The notes under the pieces were generated by a model. It ran no database searches and had not been told where the DNA came from. It worked only from the letters and a program-made list of their open reading frames with translations. A stretch of 64,000 bases of DNA from the NCBI GenBank assembly GCA_913020115.1, contig CAJWBQ010000001.1, positions 124,001 to 188,000 on the forward strand, in the 5' to 3' direction. The DNA comes from an uncultured Cellvibrionales bacterium (GTDB taxonomy: Bacteria > Pseudomonadota > Gammaproteobacteria > Pseudomonadales > Cellvibrionaceae). Positions 53,434 through 62,773 of this stretch are shown in pieces. The position numbers were made by a program, and so were the translations under genes. The number at the start of each line of letters is the position of its first letter. The first letter of the stretch is position 1.

Positions 53434-56082
53434 CTAATTCAATGGTACATCAAAAGGATTGTTATAGTATTGCGCGCCAATATCCAGCCATTCCGCGATT
53501 AATTTCAATTCGGCCGGGCTTAAATAGTTGCTGTGACTACCGCCATTTTCGAAAGGACTGAAGAAGCGGCTACTGAGGGCGCCATTGGTGCTCATCGAGG
53601 GACTCACATTCACCGTTGTGGTTACGGGGATAGGGTTATCGTCAATATCTAGTATTTGTTCGCCGTCAGCGTCTAACTCGAACAGAGGGTCGCCATTAGC
53701 GTCGAGTACGGGCACTAGGCGGTCGAGCAGGGCGCCCTCTTCAACGATCTGTTCTACGTCATTAAACAATAGCTCTCTATAGGCAATTAGATGCATGGGG
53801 TCCTCTGGTGAGGCCAAGCTGCTGAGATCCAGTTGCGCGGCGGGAACAATGACCACGTTGTTGGCATCACGTGTGGTGTGGCAGGCTGTGCAGCTTTGGT
53901 CTTCGAGAAGGTTGTTGTTGACGTCAAACACCTCTCGCGGTAAATCCCACAAAGGCTGAATATGCTCATCGTAGTGAATGGTGGTGCGGCACAGGCTGTT
54001 CCACTGGCTTTGACAAGCTTCGGTGGCGGGCATGTTTGTGGCGAGCTCGCTGTAGCGCCAAGCAATGCTGGGATCTTTCGCGCGAATATTGGGGTCGGTC
54101 CACTCATCATCAAAAATAACATCGGTGCTGAGCTCGCGAACTCCATTGATGCGAGCAAAGGTTTCCGCCATGGTTTCGCCCTCGTCGGCAAACAGCGCGG
54201 GCTCAGTATTTGGGAATGGCTGACCAGTGCTTATAGCACCTGTATTAATGGAGGCTGCTTCAGCTTCGCTGCGGCCGTGGGGCAAGCCACTGTCGCTGTC
54301 ATGGCAACCCGCACACTCCCGAGTCTCGCCTGGGCGAAGTTGCAGCCAATTTTGATGGCGTTGGGTGATGCGTTTACCCTGACCATTCACGATCGAAATC
54401 ATAAAGGCAACATCGGCGGGCAACTTTATCTTTACAGAACCGTCGGGCTCTATGGGGGCGTAGCCTAGAATTTCTCGCATGAGTTGTGCGCTGCTGCGGC
54501 CGAAAGCGCTGCCGTCAAAATCCAACACCTCGTCGTCGGGGATAGAGACGGCTTTTACGATACGTAAAAAGCGAGCGGGGCGCCCAGCGGCCGCAGTTTG
54601 CAGTGGGTCTGCCAAGGCCGCAATTCCGGGGCCGGACTGATCGACGCCGTCAAAATCATAAACGCTGCGAATGTGTAAAATCCCAGCTTCTTCGTTGGCC
54701 AATTCTTGGTCCAGCTCGCTGGCCAAGAACGTGTCTTCGCTTTTGCTTTCCAGGGAGGCCACCTCCGCTATCATTTGCCCCTCTACAGGAGGCACCACAA
54801 CTTGCTGACTGGACTCTCCTAAATTGTATATCCATAAGCCGTAAAGCGGGTCGGCTTGCTCTATATCGGGATCGCTTAGTAGGGTTTCTGTGCAGGCCAC
54901 ATTACTTTGAGTGATAGGGTCAATTACCCGACACTGGCTCCAGCCTACCAGGAGGCGGTTGGTGCCGTCAGTGAGTGGCCATGCAGAGCTGAAATGTCCG
55001 TGTGGCGACACGGAGTCATCACTGCTGCTCTCAAGAATTGACGCTGAGCTTTGGCCGGGTCCCGTAGCGCCCATGTTAGACGCCCAAGCTTGGTTAATAT
55101 CGGTGAAACTCTCGCCATCAATCAAAATAATGTCGCCCCCTAGGCGCTCACTTTCATTGCCTCTTAGGATGGCAAGCACTTGCCCGTCTGGCATAGGCCG
55201 AGGGTTGGAGAATAGGGCGCGGCTGTCATTGCTGCCGGTTTGTTGGCTGTTGTAGCCGTAGTATTGTGACAGTTGGCTACCGTCAGGCATTACCGTGTAT
55301 AAACTGACAATGTTTGTGCCTGAGATATTGTCCCAGCGATTGAAGAGAATTCGACCGTCGGCCAGCACAGTGGGCTGTAAGTCGTGGCTTTGATTGAAAG
55401 TGATTTGTTCTATGTCGCTGCCGTCCTCGTCCATGACATGTAAAACGAATGCTTCGGTATTCCGCGCCTCGGTCAGCCCAGAATATTGAGGTTTGTTGTC
55501 ATCCAAAAGAATAGAGCGGCTGCGGCGTTGACGGTCCGATGAAAATACAATTCGCCCGTCCGGCAAATAGTGTGGATCAACATCTTGCCCCGCCTCGGCA
55601 TTGTTGTCTGAGCTGATAATTCGGCGCAGGGTTGCGGTGTCGCGAGCGTATTCCCAAATGTTCCAGCGCGGTTGATCTTCCTCGTCTACGTCTTCCAGTT
55701 CGGGAGCACGCATAGCAAAAATAATTTTCTGACCGTCGGCCGACACCGCCATGTCTTTCACATCGTAAAGCAGCGCCTCGTCTTCGGCGAAGGCTGCATT
55801 AGTAATATTTGTAACGTTTGCAGAGGCTGTGGCTCGGTCTTTTAAAAACAGGGTGGCGCCAGGGTTGAAAGCTTGAGGGTTTAGCGCCTCACTTGTGCTG
55901 GGGTCGCCGTCTTCATCCACAGGCAAGCTACGGCTAATATAGGCAATGGGTAAATCGACCACGACGGGGTCGGGGTCTTGCCCGCCACCACCTGCGCCAC
56001 CGCAAGCCGTTAACAATAAACTGGTGGCTGCGGCCAGTGCGGCGGCGGTAAATTTCACGTTCAGGTGAGCGCTAAGGTTCAT
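53434..56082 (-). CDS. HzsA-like beta-propeller lipoprotein with two CXXCH motifs
   Basis: An 882-residue exported protein. The lipobox is LLTAC (Cys27), followed by a Gly-rich linker. Residues 60-480 contain repeated TolB/PD40 propeller blades (VDPHYLPDGRIVFSSDR, LQPTVLADGRILFNRWD, SNPRPMPDGQVLAIL). The C-terminal third has two c-type heme sites, CAGCH (590-594) and CTACH (731-735). The layout is like proteins annotated as related to hydrazine synthase subunit alpha, but the rest of hydrazine synthase is absent, so no anammox chemistry is implied. It heads the leftward operon and is divergent from a second heme protein. Confidence 0.85.
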   Translation of the reverse strand: MNLSAHLNVKFTAAALAAATSLLLTACGGAGGGGQDPDPVVVDLPIAYISRSLPVDEDGDPSTSEALNPQAFNPGATLFLKDRATASANVTNITNAAFAEDEALLYDVKDMAVSADGQKIIFAMRAPELEDVDEEDQPRWNIWEYARDTATLRRIISSDNNAEAGQDVDPHYLPDGRIVFSSDRQRRSRSILLDDNKPQYSGLTEARNTEAFVLHVMDEDGSDIEQITFNQSHDLQPTVLADGRILFNRWDNISGTNIVSLYTVMPDGSQLSQYYGYNSQQTGSNDSRALFSNPRPMPDGQVLAILRGNESERLGGDIILIDGESFTDINQAWASNMGATGPGQSSASILESSSDDSVSPHGHFSSAWPLTDGTNRLLVGWSQCRVIDPITQSNVACTETLLSDPDIEQADPLYGLWIYNLGESSQQVVVPPVEGQMIAEVASLESKSEDTFLASELDQELANEEAGILHIRSVYDFDGVDQSGPGIAALADPLQTAAAGRPARFLRIVKAVSIPDDEVLDFDGSAFGRSSAQLMREILGYAPIEPDGSVKIKLPADVAFMISIVNGQGKRITQRHQNWLQLRPGETRECAGCHDSDSGLPHGRSEAEAASINTGAISTGQPFPNTEPALFADEGETMAETFARINGVRELSTDVIFDDEWTDPNIRAKDPSIAWRYSELATNMPATEACQSQWNSLCRTTIHYDEHIQPLWDLPREVFDVNNNLLEDQSCTACHTTRDANNVVIVPAAQLDLSSLASPEDPMHLIAYRELLFNDVEQIVEEGALLDRLVPVLDANGDPLFELDADGEQILDIDDNPIPVTTTVNVSPSMSTNGALSSRFFSPFENGGSHSNYLSPAELKLIAEWLDIGAQYYNNPFDVPLN

Positions 56083-56412
56083 ACTGTGCGTTTTCCGATG
56101 CTAAACATTAGAAGTAAAAAGCCCTATTGATGACTGGCGTCAATTTTATTTCTGCATTGTGCGCAATTCTGCTCACCTATTCCGTCGATTAAGTCACGAA
56201 AACTTCGCTATCTCCAGTAAAGTTTTGGCTTCTGAGGTTTCGTAAAGGAGTTGTTGAACCTCATTTCAAAAACCATTACGGTTTGACTCCGCTAGCGGCA
56301 AAGAGTGGCGTCACGACAAAGCGTTGAATTAGCCGCCAAATCTGATTCTGAGGCCCGCAAAGATGAGACACGCTTGGCATTTTATCGGCCGAATTACGCG
56401 TAGGATTAGCGA
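56083..56412. other. 330-bp divergent region of the heme-protein cluster
   Basis: It separates the two arms of the cluster and must hold both promoters. I see one 10-bp palindrome, CCGCTAGCGG (56289-56298), just after a TTGACT hexamer, but no convincing -10 for it. GGAAA lies about 10 nt before the leftward ATG, and AGGA about 8 nt before the rightward one. No gene is visible. Confidence 0.4.
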
Positions 56413-57630
56413 ATGAAAATTTCAAAATTCCCCAAAAAAGCCGCCGGCCTCGCTTTGTTTTTATTTGGCCTTGCAAGCCAGCCCACTTGGTCCGGCTCAC
56501 TTGAGCAAGCCAAGCGCATTCATGACCGCTTGGCCGGTGTTCCCCCGAGTGAAGCCGTGCTCCTGAACATGGCCGCTAATATAGACGCAGGAGATGTTGA
56601 GTCTGCGGCCTATACGGCCATGGACAATGCGGCATTCTACGATGTGACCTTGAAAAATTGGGCGGCTCCTTGGACCAATCGTGATTCAGATCCTTTTGTT
56701 GCTTTAAATGATTATGTCGCTACGCTCGTTGGCATTGTTCGCGACGGTGTTGATTTTCGAGAGTTACTTTTTGGCGATATTCTCTACACTGCTAGTGGCA
56801 CTTCAGGTATTCCCGCCTACAGCAATACCGATAATGCTCACTATGAAGCCTTGGAGACTCAGGGGTTTAAGCTTCAGGATGTGTTGGTACAACAAGCGCA
56901 ATCTTCGGTAAGTGGTTTGCCCAGTGACGCGACTGCCGGTGTTATGACTTCTAGGGCGGCGTCTAAATCATTTTTTATTGCTGGCACTAACCGCGCGATG
57001 TTTCGTTTTACTCTGCTGAATCACCTCTGTAATGACTTGGAGCAGGTGCATGATATCAGTCGTGTTCCCGATCGCATCCGCCAAGACGTTACTCGCAGTC
57101 CTGGTGGCGATAGCCGAGTATTCTTAAATAATTGTGTGGGTTGCCACAATGGTATGGACCCGATGGCGCAGGCGTTTGCTTACTACAATTACGAATTTGA
57201 TGTGGATGCCGACCCAGAGGGAGACTCGGGTCAACTTGTGTATAACCAGGCCGGCGATGTTGACGCTGAAACGGGTACGCGTGTACAGGCTAAATACCAT
57301 ATCAATGAAAACAACTTTATATATGGTTACGTAACACCTGACGACCAGTGGGAAAATCGCTGGCGCAGTGGCATAAACGCGCGTCTGGGCTGGAGCAGTG
57401 CTTTGCCTGGCAGTGGCGCGGGCGCCAAGAGCATGGGGCGTGAATTGGCCTACAGCGACGCCTTTGCGCAATGTCAGGTGGAGAAAGTATTTACCACCGT
57501 GTGCTTGCGGGAACCAGGCAATGCCGCTGACCGAGCGGAAGTGAATACGATTAAAGGGCGCTTCAGTAACGAAGGCTTTCAGCTGAAGCAAGTGTTTGCC
57601 GACACTGCTGATTATTGTAAGGGGCCTTAA
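56413..57630 (+). CDS. Exported single-heme protein with a DUF1588-like segment
   Basis: A 405-residue protein with a signal peptide (to about residue 28). The heme site is CVGCH (241-245), followed by NGMDPMAQAFAYYNYEFD. That pattern (CxxCH-x-x-M-D-P, then an aromatic helix) is the one seen in DUF1588-type planctomycete cytochrome modules. An extra cysteine is at 206 (HLCNDLEQVHD). The first 200 residues are helical without a recognised domain. It is directly followed by the next gene, whose GTG abuts its stop, so they are co-translated. The role is unknown; electron transfer in the envelope is the simplest reading. Confidence 0.8.
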   Translation: MKISKFPKKAAGLALFLFGLASQPTWSGSLEQAKRIHDRLAGVPPSEAVLLNMAANIDAGDVESAAYTAMDNAAFYDVTLKNWAAPWTNRDSDPFVALNDYVATLVGIVRDGVDFRELLFGDILYTASGTSGIPAYSNTDNAHYEALETQGFKLQDVLVQQAQSSVSGLPSDATAGVMTSRAASKSFFIAGTNRAMFRFTLLNHLCNDLEQVHDISRVPDRIRQDVTRSPGGDSRVFLNNCVGCHNGMDPMAQAFAYYNYEFDVDADPEGDSGQLVYNQAGDVDAETGTRVQAKYHINENNFIYGYVTPDDQWENRWRSGINARLGWSSALPGSGAGAKSMGRELAYSDAFAQCQVEKVFTTVCLREPGNAADRAEVNTIKGRFSNEGFQLKQVFADTADYCKGP

Positions 57631-60114
57631 GTGAACTTTATTAGTCGCATTAGTTTATTGGTGAGTATCGCACTATTGTTAAGTGCCTGTAGTGGTGGCA
57701 GTGGCTCGGGAACGGTGGCGAATGCCGACACTCGAGTGGATACTGATACGGGGATTGTCTATACCGGTCCCGCACCCCAAACCGAAAATGTACAAGGTTT
57801 TAAGGTCAGCGTGTGGGACAATTTGGTGCCCGAGAACCGCTGTGGTTCATGTCACAGTGTAGCGGGTGGTCAGTCGCCCCTGTTTGTACGCAGTGACGAT
57901 ATTAACGAAGCCTATCAAGCGGCCAATACAATTGTTGATTTGGGCGACCCCGCCCAATCTCGTATGGTGACCAAGGTTGCGGGCGGCCATAATTGTTGGT
58001 TAGAAAGTGATAGCGCCTGTGGCGATATCATTACTAACTATATCTCTGCTTGGGCTAACACCGCTGGCGCAACTGCCAACGTTATTGTACTGCAGGCGCC
58101 ACAACTGAAAGACGTTGGTAGCAGTAAAACTTTCCCTGCGGACAGTCTCGAGTTTGGCAGTACGGTTTACCCTGTTCTGAGGACGTATTGTGTTGACTGT
58201 CATATTGAAGACTCTTCCACAGCTCAGCAGCCCTACCTTGCCAGTGCCGACGTCGACGCAGCCTATGAGGCAGCCAAAAGCCGAATCACTATAGACAGCC
58301 CCGACAGTTCTCGCTTAGTGACTCGCTTACGTAATGAGTTCCACAATTGCTGGACCAACTGCAGTGCCAATGCCGACACCATGAGCAGTGCAATCGCTGC
58401 GTTCACCGGCACTATTGTGGCTACCGTGGTAGACCCAGACTTGGTGTTGAGTAAAGCTTTGCGTCTGCCAGACGGTATCATTGCCAGCAGTGGCGGCCGT
58501 GTCGAAAACAACATCATTGCCCGTTACGAATTTAAAACGGGAGAAGGTAATACGGCATTTGATACCAGTGGGGTAGACCCCGCGATTAACTTAAACCTAA
58601 TTGGAGAGGTCGACTGGTTGGGCTCTTGGGGTATTCGTTTGAACGGTGGTAAAGCTCAGGGTTCAACCGGTAGCAGTAAAAAATTGCATGATTTAATTAC
58701 TTTGACAGGGGAGTATTCGCTGGAAGCGTGGGTTGTGCCCGACAACGTGACTCAAGACGGCCCTGCGCGAATTGTTAGTTACTCGGGCGGTGCCGACATT
58801 CGTAACTTTACCCTAGGTCAAACACTTTACAACTATAACTTTTTAAATCGTACCGACCAGAGTGATGGCAATGGTATGCCCGCGCTCTCTAGTCCAGATG
58901 CCGATGAAGTGCTACAGGCCACCTTGCAGCATGTGGTGCTAACGTATGATCCTTTTGACGGCCGTCGCGTCTTCGTCAACGGCGAAGATGTCGCTGGTTT
59001 GGACAATACTCCAGCGGGTACCTTGGCGGGAGAGTGGGACGATGGTTTTGCGCTGGTTTTGGGGCAGGAAACATCGGGCGAAGATCAGTGGTTGGGAACG
59101 GTCCGTCTATTGGCAATTCATAACCGCGCGCTGTCGGTTGAGGAAGTTGAGCAAAATTTTGACGCGGGTGTCGGTGAAAAATTCTTCTTACTGTTCAGTG
59201 TTTCTCACCTTATTGAAATGCCGGAAGCCTACGTAGTGTTTGAGGTTCAACAATTTGATGACTATGGCTATCTGTTTAACTCTCCTTTCTTTATCAGCTT
59301 AGACAAGGATGCCTCTCCTGGCAGCGTGCCGATGAAAGGTTTGCGAATTGGTATCAATGGTCGAGAGGCGGATGTGGGGCAAAGTTTTGCGAGCTTAGAT
59401 CTTGCCGTGACCGACGCCAATTATTCGCCTGAAGGCACTGTGCTTTCTGAGCTGGGTACGGTGATTGCGCTTGAGAACGGGGCCGATGCCGATGAGTTCT
59501 TTATAACCTTTGATCAGTTGGGCGATAACGATTTTGTGCGCATAGAGGCGCTGCCTCCTGCTGCTCAAGCCCCAGCGGACCTAGAGGAACAGGCAGATAT
59601 TGGTTTGCGTAAATTTGAAGAAATTAATGCGGCCTTGTCAGCTATTACCGGAGTGAGCTCTGTAAATCCGAACGTGGCCGCTACGTATGAAAAGGTGCGT
59701 CAGCAGCTACCCACGGTTGAAAACCTAGGTGGCTTCCTCGCAGCACACCAAATGGCAGTGACTCAGCTGGCCGTGAAATATTGCTCCGAATTGGTGGGTG
59801 AATTAAGCGATAGCGACACCAGTACGCGCACCGCCTTTTTCCCTAGCTTCAACTTCTCGGCCAACGTGAGTACAGCGTTTGACAGCAGTGGGCGAGCTAA
59901 TTTGATTGGCCCTCTTCAGGAAAAACTGCTGCTAAACAGTGGTTTGGTCAGTCAGCCTGATGCTAATGACTTGGCGCTGGAACTAAACAACTTGATTGAT
60001 ATTATGCAGTCGTCTTGTGCGGGTAGTTGCGCGGCTGAGCCCGATCGCACTTTGAAAATTGCTAAAGCCACTTGCGCCGCCGCCACTGGCAGTGCGGCCA
60101 TGTTGCTGCAATAG
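57631..60114 (+). CDS. Lipoprotein with duplicated CXXCH module and LamG-like domain
   Basis: An 827-residue protein. The lipobox is LLSAC (Cys20). Two copies of a module of about 115 residues follow: CGSCH (71-75) and CVDCH (187-191). Each is followed by a D-I/V-x-x-A-Y-x-A segment, an SR-x-V-T(K/R) segment and a conserved H-N-C-W (120-123 and 238-241). Residues about 290-510 form a LamG/concanavalin-like beta-sandwich (FDTSGVDPAINLNL, YSLEAWVVPDN), a fold often used to bind glycans. The C-terminal 300 residues are unassigned. GTG 57631 follows the previous stop directly, with AAGGGG upstream. Confidence 0.85.
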   Translation: MNFISRISLLVSIALLLSACSGGSGSGTVANADTRVDTDTGIVYTGPAPQTENVQGFKVSVWDNLVPENRCGSCHSVAGGQSPLFVRSDDINEAYQAANTIVDLGDPAQSRMVTKVAGGHNCWLESDSACGDIITNYISAWANTAGATANVIVLQAPQLKDVGSSKTFPADSLEFGSTVYPVLRTYCVDCHIEDSSTAQQPYLASADVDAAYEAAKSRITIDSPDSSRLVTRLRNEFHNCWTNCSANADTMSSAIAAFTGTIVATVVDPDLVLSKALRLPDGIIASSGGRVENNIIARYEFKTGEGNTAFDTSGVDPAINLNLIGEVDWLGSWGIRLNGGKAQGSTGSSKKLHDLITLTGEYSLEAWVVPDNVTQDGPARIVSYSGGADIRNFTLGQTLYNYNFLNRTDQSDGNGMPALSSPDADEVLQATLQHVVLTYDPFDGRRVFVNGEDVAGLDNTPAGTLAGEWDDGFALVLGQETSGEDQWLGTVRLLAIHNRALSVEEVEQNFDAGVGEKFFLLFSVSHLIEMPEAYVVFEVQQFDDYGYLFNSPFFISLDKDASPGSVPMKGLRIGINGREADVGQSFASLDLAVTDANYSPEGTVLSELGTVIALENGADADEFFITFDQLGDNDFVRIEALPPAAQAPADLEEQADIGLRKFEEINAALSAITGVSSVNPNVAATYEKVRQQLPTVENLGGFLAAHQMAVTQLAVKYCSELVGELSDSDTSTRTAFFPSFNFSANVSTAFDSSGRANLIGPLQEKLLLNSGLVSQPDANDLALELNNLIDIMQSSCAGSCAAEPDRTLKIAKATCAAATGSAAMLLQ

Positions 60115-60138
60115 AATGAACGAATAGGACATAGTGTA

Positions 60139-61734
60139 ATGACCCGTAAAACGTATTTGCCTAATGAGCCCTTGTTTCACCGGGACCATGCCAGACCAAG
60201 CACGCGGCGAGAATTTGTGGCTCAGGGCTTTCAGGCGGGTCTTGGCACTTTGTTGGGTGGCTCGGTGTTTAGCTTGTTTGCCAATCCGCGAGCTGCGCAC
60301 GCAGCCCTGTCTTCCGATTTGCTGTCGATTCGCAACAGTTGCGGCATCAGTACTCAAGGCGCGGGCAAAATTCCCTTTATTTGTTTTGATCTAGCGGGCG
60401 GCGCCAATATCGCGGGTTCTAATGTATTGGTGGGGCAGCGAGGCGGCCAGCTCGATTTTTTAAGTACCTCAGGTTACAGCAAGCAAGGTTTACCTGGGGA
60501 TATGTCGCCGTCGATAACGAATCCACAAACTGGCACTAACGATTTCGTGAATAATGATTTTGGCTTGGGTTTTCACGCGAACAGTGCCATGTTGGCCGGC
60601 ATCAGTGAGAAGGCTGTGATGGCAGCGGCCGGTACCAACGGAGCAGTTATTCCGGCGCGCTCTGAGAACGATACCAGTAATAACCCACACAACCCGATGT
60701 ATGGCATTAATCGCGCGGGTGCCAACGGTTCACTGCTGGCTTTGATCGGCTCCCGCTCCAGTGAGTCGGGCGGCAATTCAATGGCCCCTGCCAGTTTGAT
60801 TAATCCTGAGGTGCGACCCACCAAGGTTGATCGTCCTACCGACGTAACCGGTCTAGTGGACGTGGGAGATCTGGTGGGCTTGTTGAGCCAGAGCGATACA
60901 GTTGCTGTGATGGAGTCTATCTACCGCATTAGCGAGGCAAAACTTGGGCGGGTGAATACAGCGATTAGTGCTGACGACGTAATAAAAGACCTAGTGCGCT
61001 GCGGTTATGTAAAAAGTGCTGATTTAGCCGACCGATTTGGCGTCCCGTCCCAGTTGGACCCAGCCTCAGATCCCGATATTGTGGGTGCTTCCGGCATCTT
61101 CAGTGTCGATGAATTTAATGGTGATTCAGAATTTCGCAAAACCGCTTCAGTGATGAAATTAGTGGCTAACGGCTTTTCAGGCGCGGGCACGGTCACTCTG
61201 GGAGGTTACGACTACCACACCGGTGACCGAGCTACCGGAGAGCTAAGAGATTTACGTGCTGGTCGTTGTATTGGTGCATGTTTGGAGTACGCGGCTAAAC
61301 TGGGTACGCCTATGATGGTGTATGTCTACAGTGACGGCTCTGTATTCAGTAATGGTATGACAGACGATTCGGTGAATGGCGGCGGCAAAGGTGTGTGGAC
61401 CGGAGACAATCAGCAAACGGCCTCTTCCTTCTTTTTGGTTTACAACCCAGGCAGCGCGCCGGTGTTAATCGGCGCTACACCCGAAGCGCAGGCTATGCAT
61501 CAGCAGTTGGGATACATGCGTGCCAGTGGTGATGTGGAAACGGCCTCTAGTCCGGCGGCTAACAATGTGAATTTGCTGGTGGAAACTGTTGTGCTGAATT
61601 ACATGGCCTTACACGGTGAGCAAGGGCAATTTGGAGCTTTGTTCCCGAATACCGGTTTGGGGAATTCTACCCTGCAAGATCAGCTCACCGCCTTTCAGCC
61701 AATTGTTAACAGCACCGTTCAATTTCCTGTATAG
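60139..61734 (+). CDS. Tat-exported DUF1501-like protein
   Basis: A 531-residue protein. The N terminus has STRREFVAQGF (Arg23-Arg24), a hydrophobic stretch and cleavage near RAAHA (about residue 55), a twin-arginine signal. The body resembles DUF1501 proteins (sulfatase-like fold): FICFDLAGGANIAGSN early, and GGYDYHTGDRATGE then VYVYSDGSVFSNG later. In planctomycetes and others DUF1501 genes pair with DUF1588/1592 cytochrome-module genes, and here a DUF1588-like heme protein lies two genes upstream, which supports the reading. Function is unknown. It lies 24 nt after the LamG lipoprotein gene and just before gspC. Confidence 0.78.
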   Translation: MTRKTYLPNEPLFHRDHARPSTRREFVAQGFQAGLGTLLGGSVFSLFANPRAAHAALSSDLLSIRNSCGISTQGAGKIPFICFDLAGGANIAGSNVLVGQRGGQLDFLSTSGYSKQGLPGDMSPSITNPQTGTNDFVNNDFGLGFHANSAMLAGISEKAVMAAAGTNGAVIPARSENDTSNNPHNPMYGINRAGANGSLLALIGSRSSESGGNSMAPASLINPEVRPTKVDRPTDVTGLVDVGDLVGLLSQSDTVAVMESIYRISEAKLGRVNTAISADDVIKDLVRCGYVKSADLADRFGVPSQLDPASDPDIVGASGIFSVDEFNGDSEFRKTASVMKLVANGFSGAGTVTLGGYDYHTGDRATGELRDLRAGRCIGACLEYAAKLGTPMMVYVYSDGSVFSNGMTDDSVNGGGKGVWTGDNQQTASSFFLVYNPGSAPVLIGATPEAQAMHQQLGYMRASGDVETASSPAANNVNLLVETVVLNYMALHGEQGQFGALFPNTGLGNSTLQDQLTAFQPIVNSTVQFPV

Positions 61735-61821
61735 TCTTTTATCGATAAGCAGGCCGCGCCAGTCGCGGCGGTAACCTATGCTTAATGACAACCGATAATG
61801 GTCTATCCTTGGAGGGGTGGC

Positions 61822-62760
61822 TTGAGCAGTTCTGTTGAACAAATAGCCAAACGGGCAGTAACACATCTGCAACAAATACCCCTTACACTCTGGCAAATGG
61901 GTGTAATGTTAGGTTTAGTGCTTTGTCTTTGTTTTAGTGTTGCGCAAATTTTTTGGGTGTTAGTGGCCTCCCTGTCCAACGCTCCGCTCGTCGTGTCTGA
62001 TTCTCAGAACCCCCCAGTGAATATCGCTTTGGCTGAACGCTCCCCCTCTGTGACAGGCAATGTTGATATTGCCGCCTTGAGTCAGATGGATATCTTTGGC
62101 AAAGCCGGTGTCGAAGCTCAGGCTGTGAAAGTGCCAGTGGTGTCGGCGGTTGAGCAAAATGCGCCTGAAACGAAATTGAAGCTAGTATTGAAGGGTATAG
62201 TCGATAGCAGCAAAGCCGGTGGTGCTCGCGCTATTATTGCAGATGGCGCTAAGCAGGCTCTGTATGCTTTGGGGGATTCCTTGCCACAGGGGCGAGGCGT
62301 AACTCTAGCAAAAGTCATGAGTGACAAAGTTATTTTGGAGAATAACGGGCGATTTGAGTCGCTGCCGCTATACAGCGATGAACCGACTTCAAGCGCTCGT
62401 CTACCCTCTTCGCGAGCAAGGTCAAGCGTTCAGTCTAGCTCAACTACCCGCAGTGCTCGTAACGATGCGGCTAAATCTGTTGTCAGCGGTAAAAAATCAC
62501 TGGCGGATGTCATAAAAGTGAGCATGGTGCGAGAGTCGGGTAAAGTGGTGGGTTATCGTGTGCGGCCTGGCAAAGAGAGAGACTTGTTCAACAGTTTGGG
62601 TTTAAAGCCCAATGATATTGTTGTCGCGGTGAATGGGGTTGCATTGAACAGTTCCAGCAAAGCGATGGAAGTGTACAAGTCTATGCGAGAAGAAACCTCG
62701 GCCAGCTTCGACATCAAGCGAGGCGAAGAAACTCTAAGTCTAAATATTGATACAAATTAA
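61822..62760 (+). CDS. gspC: Type II secretion system protein GspC
   Basis: A protein of about 312 residues. It has a short cytoplasmic start, one transmembrane helix (about 25-50), a homology region (IAALSQMDIFGKAG through LKLVLKGIVDS...AIIADGAKQALYALGD), a Ser-rich linker, and a C-terminal PDZ domain (VGYRVRPGKERDLFNSLGLKPND). It links the inner-membrane platform to the secretin. I prefer TTG 61822, since GGAGG (61811-61815) stands 6 nt before it. ATG 61798 in the same frame would add 8 residues but has no ribosome-binding site. Confidence 0.92.
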   Translation: MSSSVEQIAKRAVTHLQQIPLTLWQMGVMLGLVLCLCFSVAQIFWVLVASLSNAPLVVSDSQNPPVNIALAERSPSVTGNVDIAALSQMDIFGKAGVEAQAVKVPVVSAVEQNAPETKLKLVLKGIVDSSKAGGARAIIADGAKQALYALGDSLPQGRGVTLAKVMSDKVILENNGRFESLPLYSDEPTSSARLPSSRARSSVQSSSTTRSARNDAAKSVVSGKKSLADVIKVSMVRESGKVVGYRVRPGKERDLFNSLGLKPNDIVVAVNGVALNSSSKAMEVYKSMREETSASFDIKRGEETLSLNIDTN

Positions 62761-62773
62761 TGGTGGTCTGTAA

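Noticed and set aside
53962..55255. Several long plus-strand frames opposite the HzsA-like gene
   Set aside because: They are antisense shadows of a long coding sequence with clear domains, and lack ribosome-binding sites.
53434..56082. Hydrazine synthase (anammox) gene
   Set aside because: Only the propeller-plus-heme layout resembles HzsA; the other hydrazine synthase subunits and anammox genes are absent, and similar proteins occur in aerobic marine bacteria.
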